Assembly: GCF_042242105.1 (NCBI RefSeq) | Contig: NC_092029.1 | Location: forward strand, 22,142,885-22,206,884 | From: Pempheris klunzingeri | Lineage: Eukaryota; Chordata; Actinopteri; Acropomatiformes; Pempheridae | Length of the DNA stretch: 64,000 nucleotides | Direction of reading: 5' to 3' | Part shown: one piece after another, positions 1 to 13,100 of the stretch | How positions within the stretch are numbered: the first letter of the stretch is position 1 | Layout: each line of letters opens with the position of its first letter | Notes under the pieces: generated by a model | What the model was told of the DNA's origin: nothing | Seen by the model: only the letters and a program-made list of their open reading frames with translations | Databases searched by the model: none | Made by a program: the position numbers and the translations under genes

Positions 1-2228
1 GCTTACCCCAGTTTAGCATGAAGAGTGGAAGCAGGGCCACACAGCTACCTGTCTCATGTCAAAAATACACCAACCATCACTGAACTGTTGCATCTCATTT
101 GTGTAAACCGTTGGAGTTGGAGTTGCTTGATGTAAAACAGTGGATCTGCCCTGCCTGTGCTGTGACTATGGTTCAGGCTGCCAGATACACTTTGTTTTTG
201 TATAGATTTCTGATGATTAGACCTAAACGTGCTGCACACACTGACTGCTCCATCACCTCACTCCTCTTAAGCTAAGCTACCCATGTCCTGACTCCTGCTG
301 TGTTTAACACACAGATACGAGGCTTCTAACCATTTTCTCATCTCACTCTTGGAGATTTGGGGTATTTCCCATTAATCATTAATCCTGACAGAGCTAATGC
401 AAGCCCCTGAGAACACATTAAACAAAGCAGAGAACTTCTTCAGGTTGAGCACTGTCACGTATGATGACAGTGTATTGATTATGGTCTGAGCACAGAGCTG
501 ATGTTATTAAACCACAGAGAGGCTGCGGCAGAACATAAAGAGTGGACTGACACTGATGGACAGGGACAGACGGCATGAACAGTAACACCCTGCATCACCT
601 CAGTCACTTGGCATCATCATGACATCCTCACTGCCAAATTCTTTGACAAGACTAAATGCAAAGACTGGCCGAAATAAATCACGACCCAGAGTAAGCCGTC
701 TTTGAAGCTCTTCCAGAGAAGTCCGTGGGAAACTGTCAAATAAGAAATAAGAAATCAACACTTTCATTTCAGACATATGAATCATGGTGCTGTGGGATTA
801 ATCATCGTCAACATCAGAGTCATCATCCATAGCCAGGTCTTGGTAGATCTGGAACTTGTTGCTGTGAACATTGTTTTAGAACTTGGATTCCTCCCTCCAC
901 AGACTTACAGGCAATTCGAGCCCATAAGGGGACACATCTCAGCGCATGACAGGTGAAACTAAAACACATGGACTTCACCGATGTGGGAGGCTTCACACGC
1001 AATAGTCATCTTCTGCCCTGATGGGTCTCTCAGTCAGAACAATGATGCCATGAAGTAGCACGGGATCATGCAAGTTATTGTCTTTACTGACACAAGCAGC
1101 ACTGCCATTTTATTTCAGCTTAGGATCCCTTAAATGTTCATTGTTCAGGAGGTTTTTACCAGGAGCCAAATCCTCCACAGAGGTGTCCTCTATGAAGCAA
1201 AACCACACTGTAATTAAAACAGATAACAAGGGTTTAGCACGAGGGGGTGTCCTTCTCTCCAAAACAAACTGGGTGCAGGTTTGTTTCCACTTAAAAGATA
1301 TGTTAGTTAGAAACAAGACATGATGTGTCATGTCTGGAAATGTTTGAATGTTAGCCACACAGAAAACTCTGGTAATGTAGCTTTTCATTTTTATTTTAGC
1401 GTGTGATGAAACGGGCCATGTTAAAATGCTATTCTCTCACAGTTAGTAGTCCCAGCATGGCTCCGTTTAGCCATGTTTCCAAAAACATTGTGCGGCTTCT
1501 GTGTTTCATTGTTTTCTCCCTCTCTCTCAGCAGAATCCGGATTGAGTGCTGTCATCTTTAAAAAGCTTTAGAATTTGCATTTCTCCGTATTTACAATGTC
1601 TGAACAAAAAGATTTTTCACGTGGAAGGCATCCGCTTTACTTGTCTAACTTTAACTTTGTGAATTTTGTCCCCACTGCTTCAGCTATTTTTCCCTGCTAA
1701 AATCTCTAAGCTGCTGAATGGTACATTAAATTCAATGTCAAGATATCATTCCCTGCTTCATCTGGTAAATGGTCCTCATTCATTCATAGTATGTGCAGTT
1801 TCAATACATTCAGTACACATTCTATGTATAAAGGAGCTGATCACGTGGTTTGTCTGCATTACAGACACTGTTTACGATTCAAGGGTTTCAACTCTCCAGA
1901 GAATGAAATAATTAATTGGCTATCCCTTTTCCCAAGGTGAATGTAATGTGAATTTAATTCTGTCAGTAAATACTGATCATTTCTGATGGTCCAAAGTGAG
2001 TGCAGTCGCTCCACTTTATCTGATGTACTAGTGAATTTTAAATGTCCAGTGCACTTTAAGGCATTTATGCTATATGATGTTGATATTGTTGTCTACACAG
2101 CTGCTTTTTTGATTCTTGCCACAGTACTTTCAAATGCAGCACTCACCATGCTGCTACCATCCTCATCTTCATTTTCTGTATTGATGTCCTACACTGCAAA
2201 GGACTGCTTCATTAGTCGTTTCTTTTTT
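1..2228. other. gene-poor left edge, largely unassigned
   Basis: No recognisable gene or repeat family was identified here apart from the weak minus-strand exon-like frames at about 600-880, which are listed separately. Reading frames in this interval are short, differ on the two strands and show no family motif. The sequence is moderately AT-rich and contains no long tandem repeat. Confidence 0.5.
798..867 (-). other. possible terminal exon with acidic C-terminus (unassigned)
   Basis: On the minus strand, an AG at the end of a pyrimidine-containing stretch is followed by a short open frame that ends with MDDDSDVDDD and a TAA stop at 800-798. An aspartate-rich tail right before a stop is typical of many nuclear or cytosolic proteins. 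A second exon-like frame lies further along the same strand (about 769-603, containing SLEELQRRLTLGRD and ending at a stop). I do not recognise either, and no upstream exon could be linked with confidence. They could be a real last exon, a decayed pseudogene or chance. Confidence 0.2.
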
Positions 2229-2430
2229 TAAAGATCTTTCTTGTTGCTTTTTATGCCTTTGTTTGACAGCAATAGTGGAGAGAGACGGGAAATGTGGGGA
2301 AACAGAGCAGTGGAATGACATGCAGCAAACAGTCCAGCCAGCCGTACATCAAACCGAGGGCGAGCTGCTCAGGGCTTTTGCTCCCATGCGGTATGCACCC
2401 GCACCGCTCAGCTAACAGGCCACCTGGCTG
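2229..2430 (+). repeat. fish interspersed repeat (SINE- or MITE-like)
   Basis: The stretch has the composition of a very common teleost repeat: a T-rich head, then a segment with GACAG, GAGAGAGACGGGAAA and GGAATGACATGCAGCAAA, then a tail ending in GCTCAGCTAACAGGCC. Recognition is from memory of the family, which is usually found in many copies per fish genome. The exact class (tRNA-like SINE or non-autonomous DNA element) is uncertain. This copy is diverged. Confidence 0.5.
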
Positions 2431-3879
2431 ACTACCCTATTCTTTTTTCAAGAGCTTTAGAAAATAAATTTGATGTGTCTGTTGCTGCCAAGGCCCCACT
2501 TGTGTGGACTCCTCACATTGACTCATTACCCAGGGGACATTTTTGCAGAGATTGATAGCTGATTTCCAGGGTCCCTGTCAGTGTGAAGGCTTGATGAGAC
2601 TTGTGCAATCAGTAACAAAACAGCCAGTGACAAAGCAGGGAGGGGGGGATTTATTCAGGCACTATAACTCCTGTCAGTAGGCTACTGCTCTGATCCTTTA
2701 CTGAACACATCAGGAGCTGATTTTGTCTGTTTAACAACCACACTGGTACATCTGCAGTCTACGGGTGCTGTGTACATCGACCAAACGGTCTCAGGACAAT
2801 GAAGTGCTGCTGTCATTACCCAGCTCCACTAATCCTTCCACGTTGTTCTAATCTCATACATGGCAGGTTGAGAGTTTAAGGAATTAATGTTAAACATAGG
2901 AAGCAGGTGGCGAGGAGAATACAGAATCAGAACCACAGAGTCTCCGCCCCCTCATTGTGTTCACTTTTTATTAGATGTATTAAATCAATTAATCAAAGCA
3001 ATTAGTCTATGCCTGAGTATCAGCACAAGAGTTCAGTCCACTCAGTACATTTTCTTTTACTCGTTTTGTTTTTTCATCAATCAATCAGTCTGTTTCATCC
3101 CAAACAGTTCAATCTCAATCCAGTTTATGATAAGAAAAACAAAGATAACTCCACTCCAGATTTGTCTGCTGATCCCCACAAAACAAATCAAACATTTAAC
3201 ACAAAGTTTAGAAAACAGCATCTGTATACACGGTTCAATACCAGTAATTCTTTACAATGAGTACTGCCGGTACTGTCGTCCAGGACTCAGTCAATCAGCT
3301 GTCAGTCAGGGTTACAGCGTTGGTCTCAGCCCTGGCAAGTCCGGACACCAGCAGCTCCTGGAGAACTCCACAGGGAAATACCCAGTGGTTTATTCCTCCT
3401 GAGACAGACTCCAGAGACGAGGCTTTTCCACCACCATTTGGCCACAGTAACACAGACTGAAATGCGATCTAACAGCAAGGGGGAAAATGCTCTTTCCTTC
3501 ACTGAACAACCAGTTACCAGTAACTCTGAGACACTGGCTCATAGGTTTGCTTCAAACTGTGCAGAGATTTTAGTCCTACTCCTTCCAAATAGCCTTGGTG
3601 GAGGTAGGAAGCTCTTTGGATGGTCCTGAGGAGGCACACATGACTGACATGACACGATTCCACAGTGAAAGTCAATTCCTGAAGTCTGCATGCCCACCTG
3701 ATGAGGTCAGTGTTAGGTTCAGTGGTTTTAAACACCCACAGAAGAGAGGCACGGTTGGTTGGACCAGTGAAAAGCCATCCTTCCATGTAATTCCACCACT
3801 TGTCAAGCTTTCCAACTCTGCAGCAGCATGAGTCCTCAAAGCTGGACTTGCTAGGCTGTGTCTAGCAAAAGCAAGGACT
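2431..3879. other. unassigned intergenic sequence
   Basis: No gene is recognised. Overlapping plus-strand frames between 2,887 and 3,830 translate into compositionally ordinary peptides with no motif, no splice context and no support from a second exon. The right part runs into the LINE that starts near 3,880. Confidence 0.45.
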
Positions 3880-5330
3880 TTCTCAGTTCAAAGACCTGAC
3901 TCAGATAAAACTGAAGTTATTCTGCTCGGCCCTAAACACCTTAGAGACACATTTTCTACCAACATAACTACTCTGGATGGTATTACTCTGGCCTCCAGCT
4001 CCACTGGGAGGAATCTGGGAGTCTTATTTGATCAGGATTTGTCCACATTAAACAGATTTCCAGATCTGCCTTTTTCCATCTACGTAATATTGCTAAAATC
4101 AGGCCCATCTTGTCTATGAATGATGCAGAAAAATTAGTCCACACATTTGTCACTTCTAGGTTGGACTATTGTAACTCCTTATTATCAGGCTGCCCCAATA
4201 AGTCCTTAAAGACTCTCCAGCTGGTCCAGAACGCTGCTGCTCCTGTTCTGATGAGAACTAAGAGAAGAGATCATGTTTCTCCTGTACTGGCTTCTCTTTA
4301 TTGGCTTCTAGTAAAATCTAGAATAGAGTTTAAAATCCTTCTCCTCACCTACAAGGTTCTTAATGTTCAGGCTCCATCATATCTTAAAGAGCTTATAGTA
4401 CCGTACTACCCCACTAGAGCACTGTGCTCCCAGAATGCAGGTCTACTGGTGGTTCCTAAAGTCCTCTAAAGTAGTGATGGAGCCAGAGCTTTCAGCTATC
4501 AGGCTCCTCTCCTGTGGAATCTCCTTCCAGTTTGGGTTCGGGGGGCAGACACCCTCTCTACATTTAAGAGTAGACTAAAAACCTTCCTTAGTGATAAAGC
4601 CTATAGTTCAGGGCTGGATCAGGCCTTGGACCAGCCCCTAGTTATGCTGCTGTGGGCTCAGACTGCCGGGGGACTCCCATGATGCACTGGGCTCCTCTCT
4701 CCTCCTCTTCCTCTCCATCCTGATGCTTCATGTCTCTTTAATGTCTGTTACTAACTTGGTATCTTCCCCGGAGCCTTTCTGTGCTTCTCTCATCTCTCTG
4801 GTTCCTGTGGATCCTGGTCCTGGTCCTCCTGCTATGGTTCTCTGGTTCCTGTGGATCCTGGTCCTGGTCCTCCTGCTATGGTTCTCAGGTTCCTGTGGAT
4901 CCTGGTCCTGGTTCTCCTGCTGTGGTTCTCAGATTCCTGTGGATCCTGGTCCTGGTTCTCCTGCTGTGGTTCTCTGCTTCATGAATCACTGCTGCAGATC
5001 GTCAGCCACTCATCATGTTTTTCAATGCTACCATATTGCTAATTTATGAGTCACACTCTTATTGTCAGTGCTGTAGCTGTTGTTAGTATGTTGGTTCTGT
5101 TCCAGGTTTCTTCCTGTTAAAGGGGAGTTCTTCCTCCACTGTTTCCTAATATAATCTCTGATGCTGCTCATGTGGGGATTCTTGAATCCTTAATGTTGAA
5201 TTCCTGAATCGTTGGGTCTCTCTCTAATTAAAGAGTTTGGTCTAGACCTGCTCTTTATGGAAAGAGTCTTGAGATAACACTGTTATGAATTGGCGCTCTA
5301 TAAATAAAGATTGATTGATTGATTGATATT
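3880..5330 (+). mobile_element. L2/Rex1-like LINE, 5'-truncated copy 1
   Basis: This is the 3' part of a CR1/L2-superfamily non-LTR retrotransposon. A broken reverse-transcriptase C-terminal region is visible: a DKTEVILLGP-like segment near 3,905, then SRLDYCNSLLSGCPNKSL and VQNAAAPVLMRTKRRDH between 4,155 and 4,275, then YWLLVKSRIEFKILLLTYKVLN. A long 3' UTR follows, holding four 44-bp tandem units (4,799-4,975), and the copy ends with AATAAAGATTGATTGATTG, the expected short tail repeat. Stops and frameshifts make it inactive. It is the longest of at least six related copies in the window. Confidence 0.8.
4799..4975 (+). repeat. 44-bp tandem repeat (4 units) inside LINE 3' UTR
   Basis: Four consecutive units of 44 bp, each containing GGTTCCTGTGGATCCTGGTC, lie in the 3' UTR of the L2-like copy. 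Because 44 is not a multiple of three, the apparent open frames across it cycle through reading frames and are not real proteins. The related copy at 41,618 carries seven units. Confidence 0.85.
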
Positions 5331-5389
5331 TTGGACCAGGCATTGATATAGACCACCTATTGAGGTTGACATAGGACCAGTGGGTTTAC

Positions 5390-5700
5390 CTCATGTGGCT
5401 TAAGTGTCTCAAAAGCAGCTTGACAAGCAGCTGATGAGACGAACCTTGCTCCCTTTTTCTTGAAGGCATTCAGTGACTCCACAATCTACGAGAAGTTTGG
5501 AACAAACCGATGAGCCCACCCTGCCATGCCAAGAAACCTCAGTAAGGCCTTTAGATTGGTGGGAACAGGGACGTTTCCCACAGCCTCTTGTCCAGATTAA
5601 CATGAACAGTAACAGAATGTCCTAAAATCTTCAGAGATGTCCTGAACAGATTACTTTTCTTAATGTTCACAGAGAGACCAGCATGTTGGAGATTGGGTGG
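5390..5700 (-). mobile_element. Ty3/Gypsy-type pol fragment (degenerate)
   Basis: The minus-strand translation shows the segment between reverse transcriptase and RNase H that is typical of Ty3/Gypsy pol: ILGHSV, then RFLGMAGWAHRFVPNFS (at about 5,540-5,490), then LNAFKKKGARFV and a CQAAFETLK-like segment. A stop codon and small frame changes interrupt it, and no LTR is evident on either side. It is a fossil fragment next to the LINE tail at 5,330. Confidence 0.65.
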
Positions 5701-8700
5701 CAGCTTAGGAAAACGGATTTTGATTGGCTGTCAGTGTTTGTATTGTTCATCAAATCACTCTGACAGTGATCTTCATGATGTGTGTTTGTTTGCAACTGTT
5801 GTTGTCCACATCTACTGAGAAGTCTAAATTTGTATATTTAATGTTACAGTTCTCTTGTTTTGCGTGGCCTTAGTTTGTCTTACAAAGTTACTTTATCACT
5901 GTAAGTCAAGATTCATCTTTGGAGTGCTGCTGTGGATCAGGAAGACCTGAATGTTTTTTACCTTCAGTTTAGTTGGCAGTAGTGTACAGTATTTGCATCT
6001 CTACTAAAATTCGATCAAGCTCCTGTTGAATGTGTTTTTGATTAAAATCATCTGAATCATGTGGATTCTTTCTTGCAGAGAGATTTTGAGTTTGTATTGG
6101 TGTCCTCTGTCAGGACCATGGTTTGGTGGGGCATCACTTTGAGCCACCTAGAGACTAGCCACATGCACACACACACACACACACACACGCGCACGCGCCT
6201 CAAGACAAACAAAGAGTGAGCAGTGTCTGTATCTGTTGTGTTCTATCTGTGCAGCTTTGTCCTCATCTCAGGGTCACACTGCGTGACATCACAAACCGTC
6301 CTGCTGACGCACTGCTTTGAAGGTCACTTCTTGATGAGACGGACTGTCACAATGTGAAATATCTGCTGTGACATCCCAAGGTGCAATGTGCTGACACCTG
6401 GAAGTGCCCACTGGAACATTACCCAGGATGCTCTGGGCCAGCAGTGGGACCGTCATGTAGTCGTTAAGGAGAAAGGATGGTTCACATGTTCAAATCCTCA
6501 GCCCCCCCCCCCTGCACCAGCAGAGTCCAGTCAGGCCCCAGAGCTGTCAGTCACCTGTGTGTGTGTGCTGACAGCAGCACTGCTGTCCCGGTCTGCTGAG
6601 GATAAGTCACTCTGGCCGGCTAGGAGAGGCTTCCTGTGCCCCAGTAGATGGGGCAAGATTAGTGGGTCAGGCAGCAAAGTTCGGGCTTAACCCTTGTTTA
6701 AATCTCAGAAAGATGGTTCACTTTAACCACAATAAAATCATAAGAGTATTTCAGTGAAGGAGCAAACTCCTTAATATCAAAACCTCTCTACGCAGATGAT
6801 TGGCTCCAGATGGGGAGATCGAGATATCCAGACGAGTTGTCTGCTGTAGATTTTGTTAAAGAATAGAACACAGAGAGGTCGAAGTGGCCAGTAAACGAAT
6901 CAGGAGGCTTCACATTTCCCCTTCTCCAAGTCAAAGCCAGCTCTCATAGGAACATGATGCCTCTGGTGACAAAAACATCCAATGACATTGATCGACATCA
7001 CTTTAAATGCTCCAGTGTAGACAAAAAGTTCATTTTCCATCAAGAATTTCAAATAAAATAAGAAGAGACACAAAGCAGCTAAGCTGGTAAAAAGCTTTGA
7101 GGAATATGGCAGCATCATACAGAGTAGGACGTACAAAGCAGATAATTAATACAAAACAATGTTAGGCAGGAGGCTTAAATGTCCCATGGTAATGAAGAGA
7201 TTAGCTGCAATAGTATACAGATGGACTCATACACACACTCAGAGTGCACATATTGAAAATAAATTCAAGAATATTAAGAGTCTTTGGTGATGAGACCCTC
7301 TCATGATGTCATCTTAAGGTGGTATATAGTGATGCCCTAGGGACACCTGTTCCCTGAATATGGTGAGGACCAGAGGCCAGTGGGGTGGGGGAGGGTTGCT
7401 CTGATTTGACTGATGACAACTGACAGCAGCAGAGAGAGGAACAGTTTTAAACTTTGAATCAACAAGATGATTGGCTCTCAGGGGTCATGGCAAAATATGA
7501 TCAACTGAACGAGTGAACTCCTTCAGTCAAGCCGTCCTTTATGCTTTAGAACTGTGTTATATTAGTTTTCCTCACCTGTAAGAAATTGGGACCCCTAATT
7601 GGAATAACCTTGTTATACGTTCATTCCCCACAAACCAAAATCCCCATCATTTGGCCACGAACACAATGTCATCAACACCAATGTAAATGAACTAAAAAAT
7701 GATAAAGACTTTTTTAACATTGCTATTCATGTGTTTTTATGAATCCTGATCACTTTCATGATTGCCAATCCTTTTGCTATTTTTGAGCTGCAGTGAAAAA
7801 AAGATGATGGAAAATGGTTCATCATGTTCTGTTAACTGACAAATGTCTGATTTCGATGATTAACAGCCTAAAACTCGTTTTTTTTGGAATTCCTCCTTAA
7901 CAGGCTTTGTCCTCATTACATCTGGCTTTGTCCCTCGATGGAGAGACCATTAGGCATATTTGAGATTGCTGTTATTCAAAGCAGAGACTATGATTGTGTC
8001 TGGCCTCTTTAATCATCCGGCAGCACAGCAGCACGTGTGGATTATGGGATTTGCAGCTGCCTCTGTCTCATTGTTTTTCAGGTGAAGTAGGCCAGTGGTT
8101 TAGGACACAGGGACTAAAGCCGGCCTGGCTGCCGCAGCCCTGACTGAACTCACCAGAATCCACTGCAAAAAAAATATATATTTTACCACTCAGTCCTTAT
8201 TCAAACTTTGGAATAGTCAGTGGCCTTTAAATTTAGATCAGTGTCTTCTCTCTTTGGCGGTTTGTGCGTTGTGTAACAAAAATCCAAAATCCATTAGAGG
8301 AATCAGAAAGACGTTAATGCTTTATGCTATCTTTGACTGAAGTATGACATCATACCAGTGACCACAAAGACAGAGACAAAAATGTCAGTGATGTCTGCGG
8401 TGATATTTGTCAGAATACTTGAATAAAACATTTTCTAGATTCAAGCATGAAGATCTGTTTTATTGTCTTAGTCAAGATTGTAATCTCAGCAACCAACAGA
8501 TGGATAAAAGAGGTGGAAGAGGAAAACAAGGAGTGGCGTACCAGCAGGTCCCCAAGACAATTCAATCACCAGCAGTGACTTTGTCCACAGTTCCACTTAT
8601 TCCTGCCTAAACCTTAGTTCTAACCAAAGGTCCTCATTTCCAGTGACTAAACAGTTAATGCTGTCAATCCAAAAGACGACAAAGTTGAGAAAACTTCATC

Positions 8701-9779
8701 TGAAGCAGTTTTCTTCCCTCAACAGTCATCACAAACTGAAGAGACTGAAAGTAGGCCTGTCTCTCTTTTTTCCAAATTCTCTTTTTGCCCTTCAACCATC
8801 TGAAGTCTTACAGTTATGACATTTAACTAGCTAGCTGAAAAGGATCTTGAAGATGAAGAGCACAGAGCAATAAAGAGCTGGGGAAGAATGCAGAGATCAC
8901 CACGGTTCTCTTAGACACTGAATACTAGCATCAGAAAACATTTGAACAAAGCCACACACAGGACACACCATGTGAATTTAAATCTGAAATTGACAATCTA
9001 TTGAAAGTTGCAATTGGATCAAGCAAACCTCCCCCTAACCCTAACCCCATTATCTATACCTTCCTAAATTCAAAAACATCCTACAAACCGCCTCCCAGAC
9101 CAGCAGAGATTTACCTTCCTACCTTGGAGACTTAGTTGACTCTATTTAGTTGTTTGAGTGAATGTACTCAGAACAGAGCTGCTTTCCCTTCATAGTGAAA
9201 ACGTATGTGCTTTGAACTCTGTTGCCGTTTATCTATCCAAGAGAGAAACAACACGAAGTCCTCCTAATGCATTCCGACTAGAACTGCTGCGCCTCGTTCT
9301 GAGTCACAACTAAATGCAGCATGAATCCAACCAGTACCTCCAACAGGCCGGGACTGCAGTGGGTTCAGTAACAGTGCCTTCTGTGGCTGGACTGGTTGTG
9401 GGAAAATGGAAAAAAAATCTTATACATGACCCTGATAACAACCCACATCACTCAGTGATAAAACTATGAAAATGGTACATTGATGACAATTTGTCATCAA
9501 AAGGGATGAAGGATGAAGGATGGGGGGAACTGATGAACTTGGTGTCATATAAACAATAGCTCAGGTTTTCTGGAATCCTGTGAACAAAGTGCAATCTGCA
9601 CCTTGGATTATGCAAGTGAAAAAACATTATGATGAAGTCAATCATGATTCTCCCTCTTCATTAAAGTTCATTCATTCAGTGGAATTGAGGAAGCCATAAT
9701 GCCTGCTGAGAAATGAGAAATGTTTTGGATATCCACACTGAATATGATGACACCAAAAGGACCTAATGGTGACTTTAAG
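5701..9779. other. unassigned intergenic sequence
   Basis: I see no gene here. The stretch holds a short CA/CG dinucleotide tract (about 6,162-6,198), a run of ten Cs near 6,501 and otherwise unique-looking sequence with only short, motif-free reading frames. CCCTAACCCTAACCCC near 9,033 is too short to be a meaningful interstitial telomere repeat. Confidence 0.45.
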
Positions 9780-9789
9780 TTAGGACTTA

Positions 9790-10105
9790 GTGCAGCAGAT
9801 GAAAGACACTCTATTCTTACTTCTCCTTGAAATCAGAAGACGTCCAGCATTGCCATCAGCTCAGAACCAGCAGAAACCAGTGGGACCAGGTAACCACCTA
9901 CTGTCCACAGAAGTCTGGCCACAAGTGTCTACATGGAAGAAGTGCAGCCAAAAAGCCAAACCTCTGATGTGGAAACATGGCCAAGAGACTCAGCTATGTA
10001 TGGAAACATGGCCAAGAGACTCAACTATGTATGAAAACAGGAACTGGGGAGCAGCAAAATGGCAGGAGGTGCTCTGGACCGATGAGTCAAACTTTTGCAC
10101 AGTAC
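9790..10105 (+). pseudogene. Tc1-like transposase remnant
   Basis: Translation near 10,035-10,095 gives [20 protein letters not shown], the first catalytic-Asp (DES) region of Tc1/mariner transposases. Upstream sequence (about 9,820-10,010) matches the usual inter-domain part in broken frames, and a roughly 40-bp segment (GGAAACATGGCCAAGAGACT) is locally duplicated at about 9,970 and 10,003. Similarity stops just after the DES motif, so the DDE domain is truncated. The element is dead. A second, related remnant lies at 48,897-49,445. Confidence 0.7.
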
Positions 10106-13100
10106 TGGATATAATCATTTTCCTTTGTACTGTGAGCCAGAAATTTTCTATGAGCTACCTTTCCATTTTTTTGAACTAAAGTAACAGTTTAACATTTTGG
10201 AAAAATTCACTTTATTTCTGAGACTGGGATGACACAGAGGAGTCACATTTCCTCGGCTCTGTTGCTGAAAAAGGTTTCCACACACTTAGAACCATGCAGT
10301 GAATCACTTTGATAGCTAGGCTTTCATCAGACCTTCATCAGAGCACACATGATGTATGTTCCAGCACCTTAGCGGTGGTGGTTATCCTACATTGGCTTCA
10401 CTCGGTTGTTGAAAATCAGAGCCCCCCAGGGCCGTGTGCTCTGCCCCCTTCCTTTAACACTGTTGTGAACTTTGGCGTTAGTAGTTTAATTTAAAAAAAT
10501 GACACATTCTGACTGATTTGTGTATATATCTATATTTCTGTTTGTGTACCGTTCTTTCGTCTGGTCTTTTTCTCCTCTCTCTTTTTCTTTTTCTCCCATC
10601 TCCTCCTTCTCTTTCTTCTCCTTTTCCTTTTCACTTGCAGCGTGCAATGCATCTCAGGCACAGAAAGTTACTGCAAAAGTCCTGGAATTATTTCTTAATA
10701 AGAGCAGGGACCCCGTGAGAAACTGTGGAGTTGTCTAGTTTCTGTCGTCCTGTTGGCAGGGGGATGTTGTGATGAATGTTAGTGCTCTCATGGCCTCGGG
10801 CTCTGGCTCTGCAGGTGGAGACGGGCCTGGCACAGACGAGCACTCAGGTTTTACTGTCCCCTCCTGATGTCTTGGCAGGGTAAACTGCCGCTGACCTAAA
10901 ACCACAGAGCTAAGCACTGCCCCCTGCTGTCTGCCCACGAAAACATACACACTGTATTTTGTGCGTGTGTGTGTGTGCGCTCGCTGTATCTTCACATGTG
11001 GTTGGTCTATTTTTGGTAGCAGTAGAAGCTTGGAAAAATTGCCTCCATCACAAAGCAGGCTGGTGTTATTCTTCATCCAATGCCTGTGGTTCACAATCTG
11101 AGTCCTGTGTATGGCTAGGTTCAGGCTACAGGAGCACTTCAGTTAAAGGTCCTACGCACGATATCAAGAACATTAAAGGCTAAAACCCACCAGCATCTGC
11201 ATCGCATTCTGGCTGCCGGAGCTGTTCGCACCCACTCTGGTCAATGCTTTATTTAAATTTAAATCCACCAGAAGCGCCGCGTCTTAGAAGCATCTTAGAA
11301 GCACGACACTAAAGTTAAGGCTAAAACCAAGTGCGCGCTAAAGTAAAGTACGCGCCATTTCTATTTCTGACGCTGCACGTGGCCCTACCACATCAACCGG
11401 CTCACATCAATATCATCTAATCATCAGTGGCACCAGACCAGACGTTAACCGGTCAGAGGGTTTTCAATTCAACAAGAGGTCCGTCTTCGATGTGGAATAA
11501 ATACTTTACTGTCTGTAGGCTACAGCACAACAGAGCAGTATACGTACAAGAAACACATTTAAAAAAGACTAAATAGGAAACATAGCATGTTCGGACACGT
11601 TGGAAGCACGAAAATCACAGGAAGATGAGCAAGTCAACCAATCAGCCAGGCAAAACGCTCTGCACCTGACACGCTTCTGAAACCGTTTTACAACTGCAAA
11701 CAGGACCGCAGCCGAACAGAACAGATGCAGACACAGCCAGTGGAATTTCAGGGTGAAATAGCAGCAAATAACTATGTGCTGTGTAAAGATACAGTGGAGT
11801 AATGGCATCCCCTAGTCACTCCAGTTAAAGCTTCAGTTCCCACCAGATGCGTTTCAGAAGCGTCCTGGCGCTCCGTTAAAGATGTACTCCTGGTATATCT
11901 CGGATCAGGCCGTATCAAGCAATGGAATAGCGAGCAAGCAGAGGATGGAGCAAAACCAGACCACATCCGAAACGGGACACAAAGTGCTCAGCTGAACGTG
12001 ATGAGAATTTCCTCCACTGAATAAATGAGATTCTTCAGCTAAAAGGTGTCCACTCAAGCTGCCCCATCTGTGTGCCTTGTGCCTGGCTCCTCTGCTTCTT
12101 CTCCCTCATCCTCATCCTCATCCTCATCCTCCACTCCCTCGTCCCCAAGACGCCGGGATGAATATCCTTGTGCTTTCCCTGTGCACTTACCGTTTCACCT
12201 GACGTTGTTCACAAAAAGGGTCATTTGTGTTGATACTGATGCTTCAGTGCGACAACAAGTGATTCTGATTCTCATGTTGAACACTTAAGGTTCAGTCGTT
12301 TCACTTAAATGGTCATACAGTAAGCAAATCCTGTCTCATGCTTCAAGTCACCACAGACTTCGTATTCAACAAAGGCCACCATCTTTTCCCAGCCTTAAAG
12401 GTGCTGCTAGTCCATGAACTAGCAACAGTTGTCGCAGGTGGATTTTGTCAGAAAACAAATGATGTACATTGTCAGTGAACAATCTGCTGCAAACCAGTCA
12501 GACAGAAGTTTGTGAAATAGTCACAATGTTTTCCGTGTTCCTGAGCACAAATTTCAAACCCATGTATTTCTATAGGATTATCTTTTCATGTCTAGATCCT
12601 GTCAGTAGGACGTCTGAGGGACCAGGGAGGACGGACGCTGTGCTGTTAGGTCTCCTTTTATATTTGTTTTGAACTATAACTGCTATATTACTCAACATTT
12701 TACCACAAGATTTTCACCTTCTTTGCCTCTCTATATCCTCTCTATTTTATCAGTCCAAAGGGTTCGTTGTCAAAACCCATGTACTAGTTAAGTCAACAAT
12801 ATGAGCAGTTAATGCTTTGACCATCCATTTGAATTTAGTTCTCCTTCCATCCTGAATGTTCATGGTTTTTGGCAGTTTCATAGCAGAAGTGGTTTTGTTC
12901 CCCATGCTCAGTATGTTACACACCTTTGATTATTACTGTGACACTATCATATTGTTTATTAGATATTTAATATGTTTGATAGATATATCTTCTCCCCTAC
13001 GTGGTAAACTGTGAGAACTGCTGATTCAAAAATTCATTTTCTAGAATATTAATTCAAATAACATCTAGATGCAGTGTTCTTACTAATTCGGCTGTACTAG

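Noticed and set aside
9030..9046. CCCTAACCCTAACCCC, interstitial telomere-like sequence
   Set aside because: Only two units; expected by chance in a window of this size.
12046..12288. Serine-rich open frame
   Set aside because: Arises from a TCC/TCATCC low-complexity tract; no splice sites or family motif.
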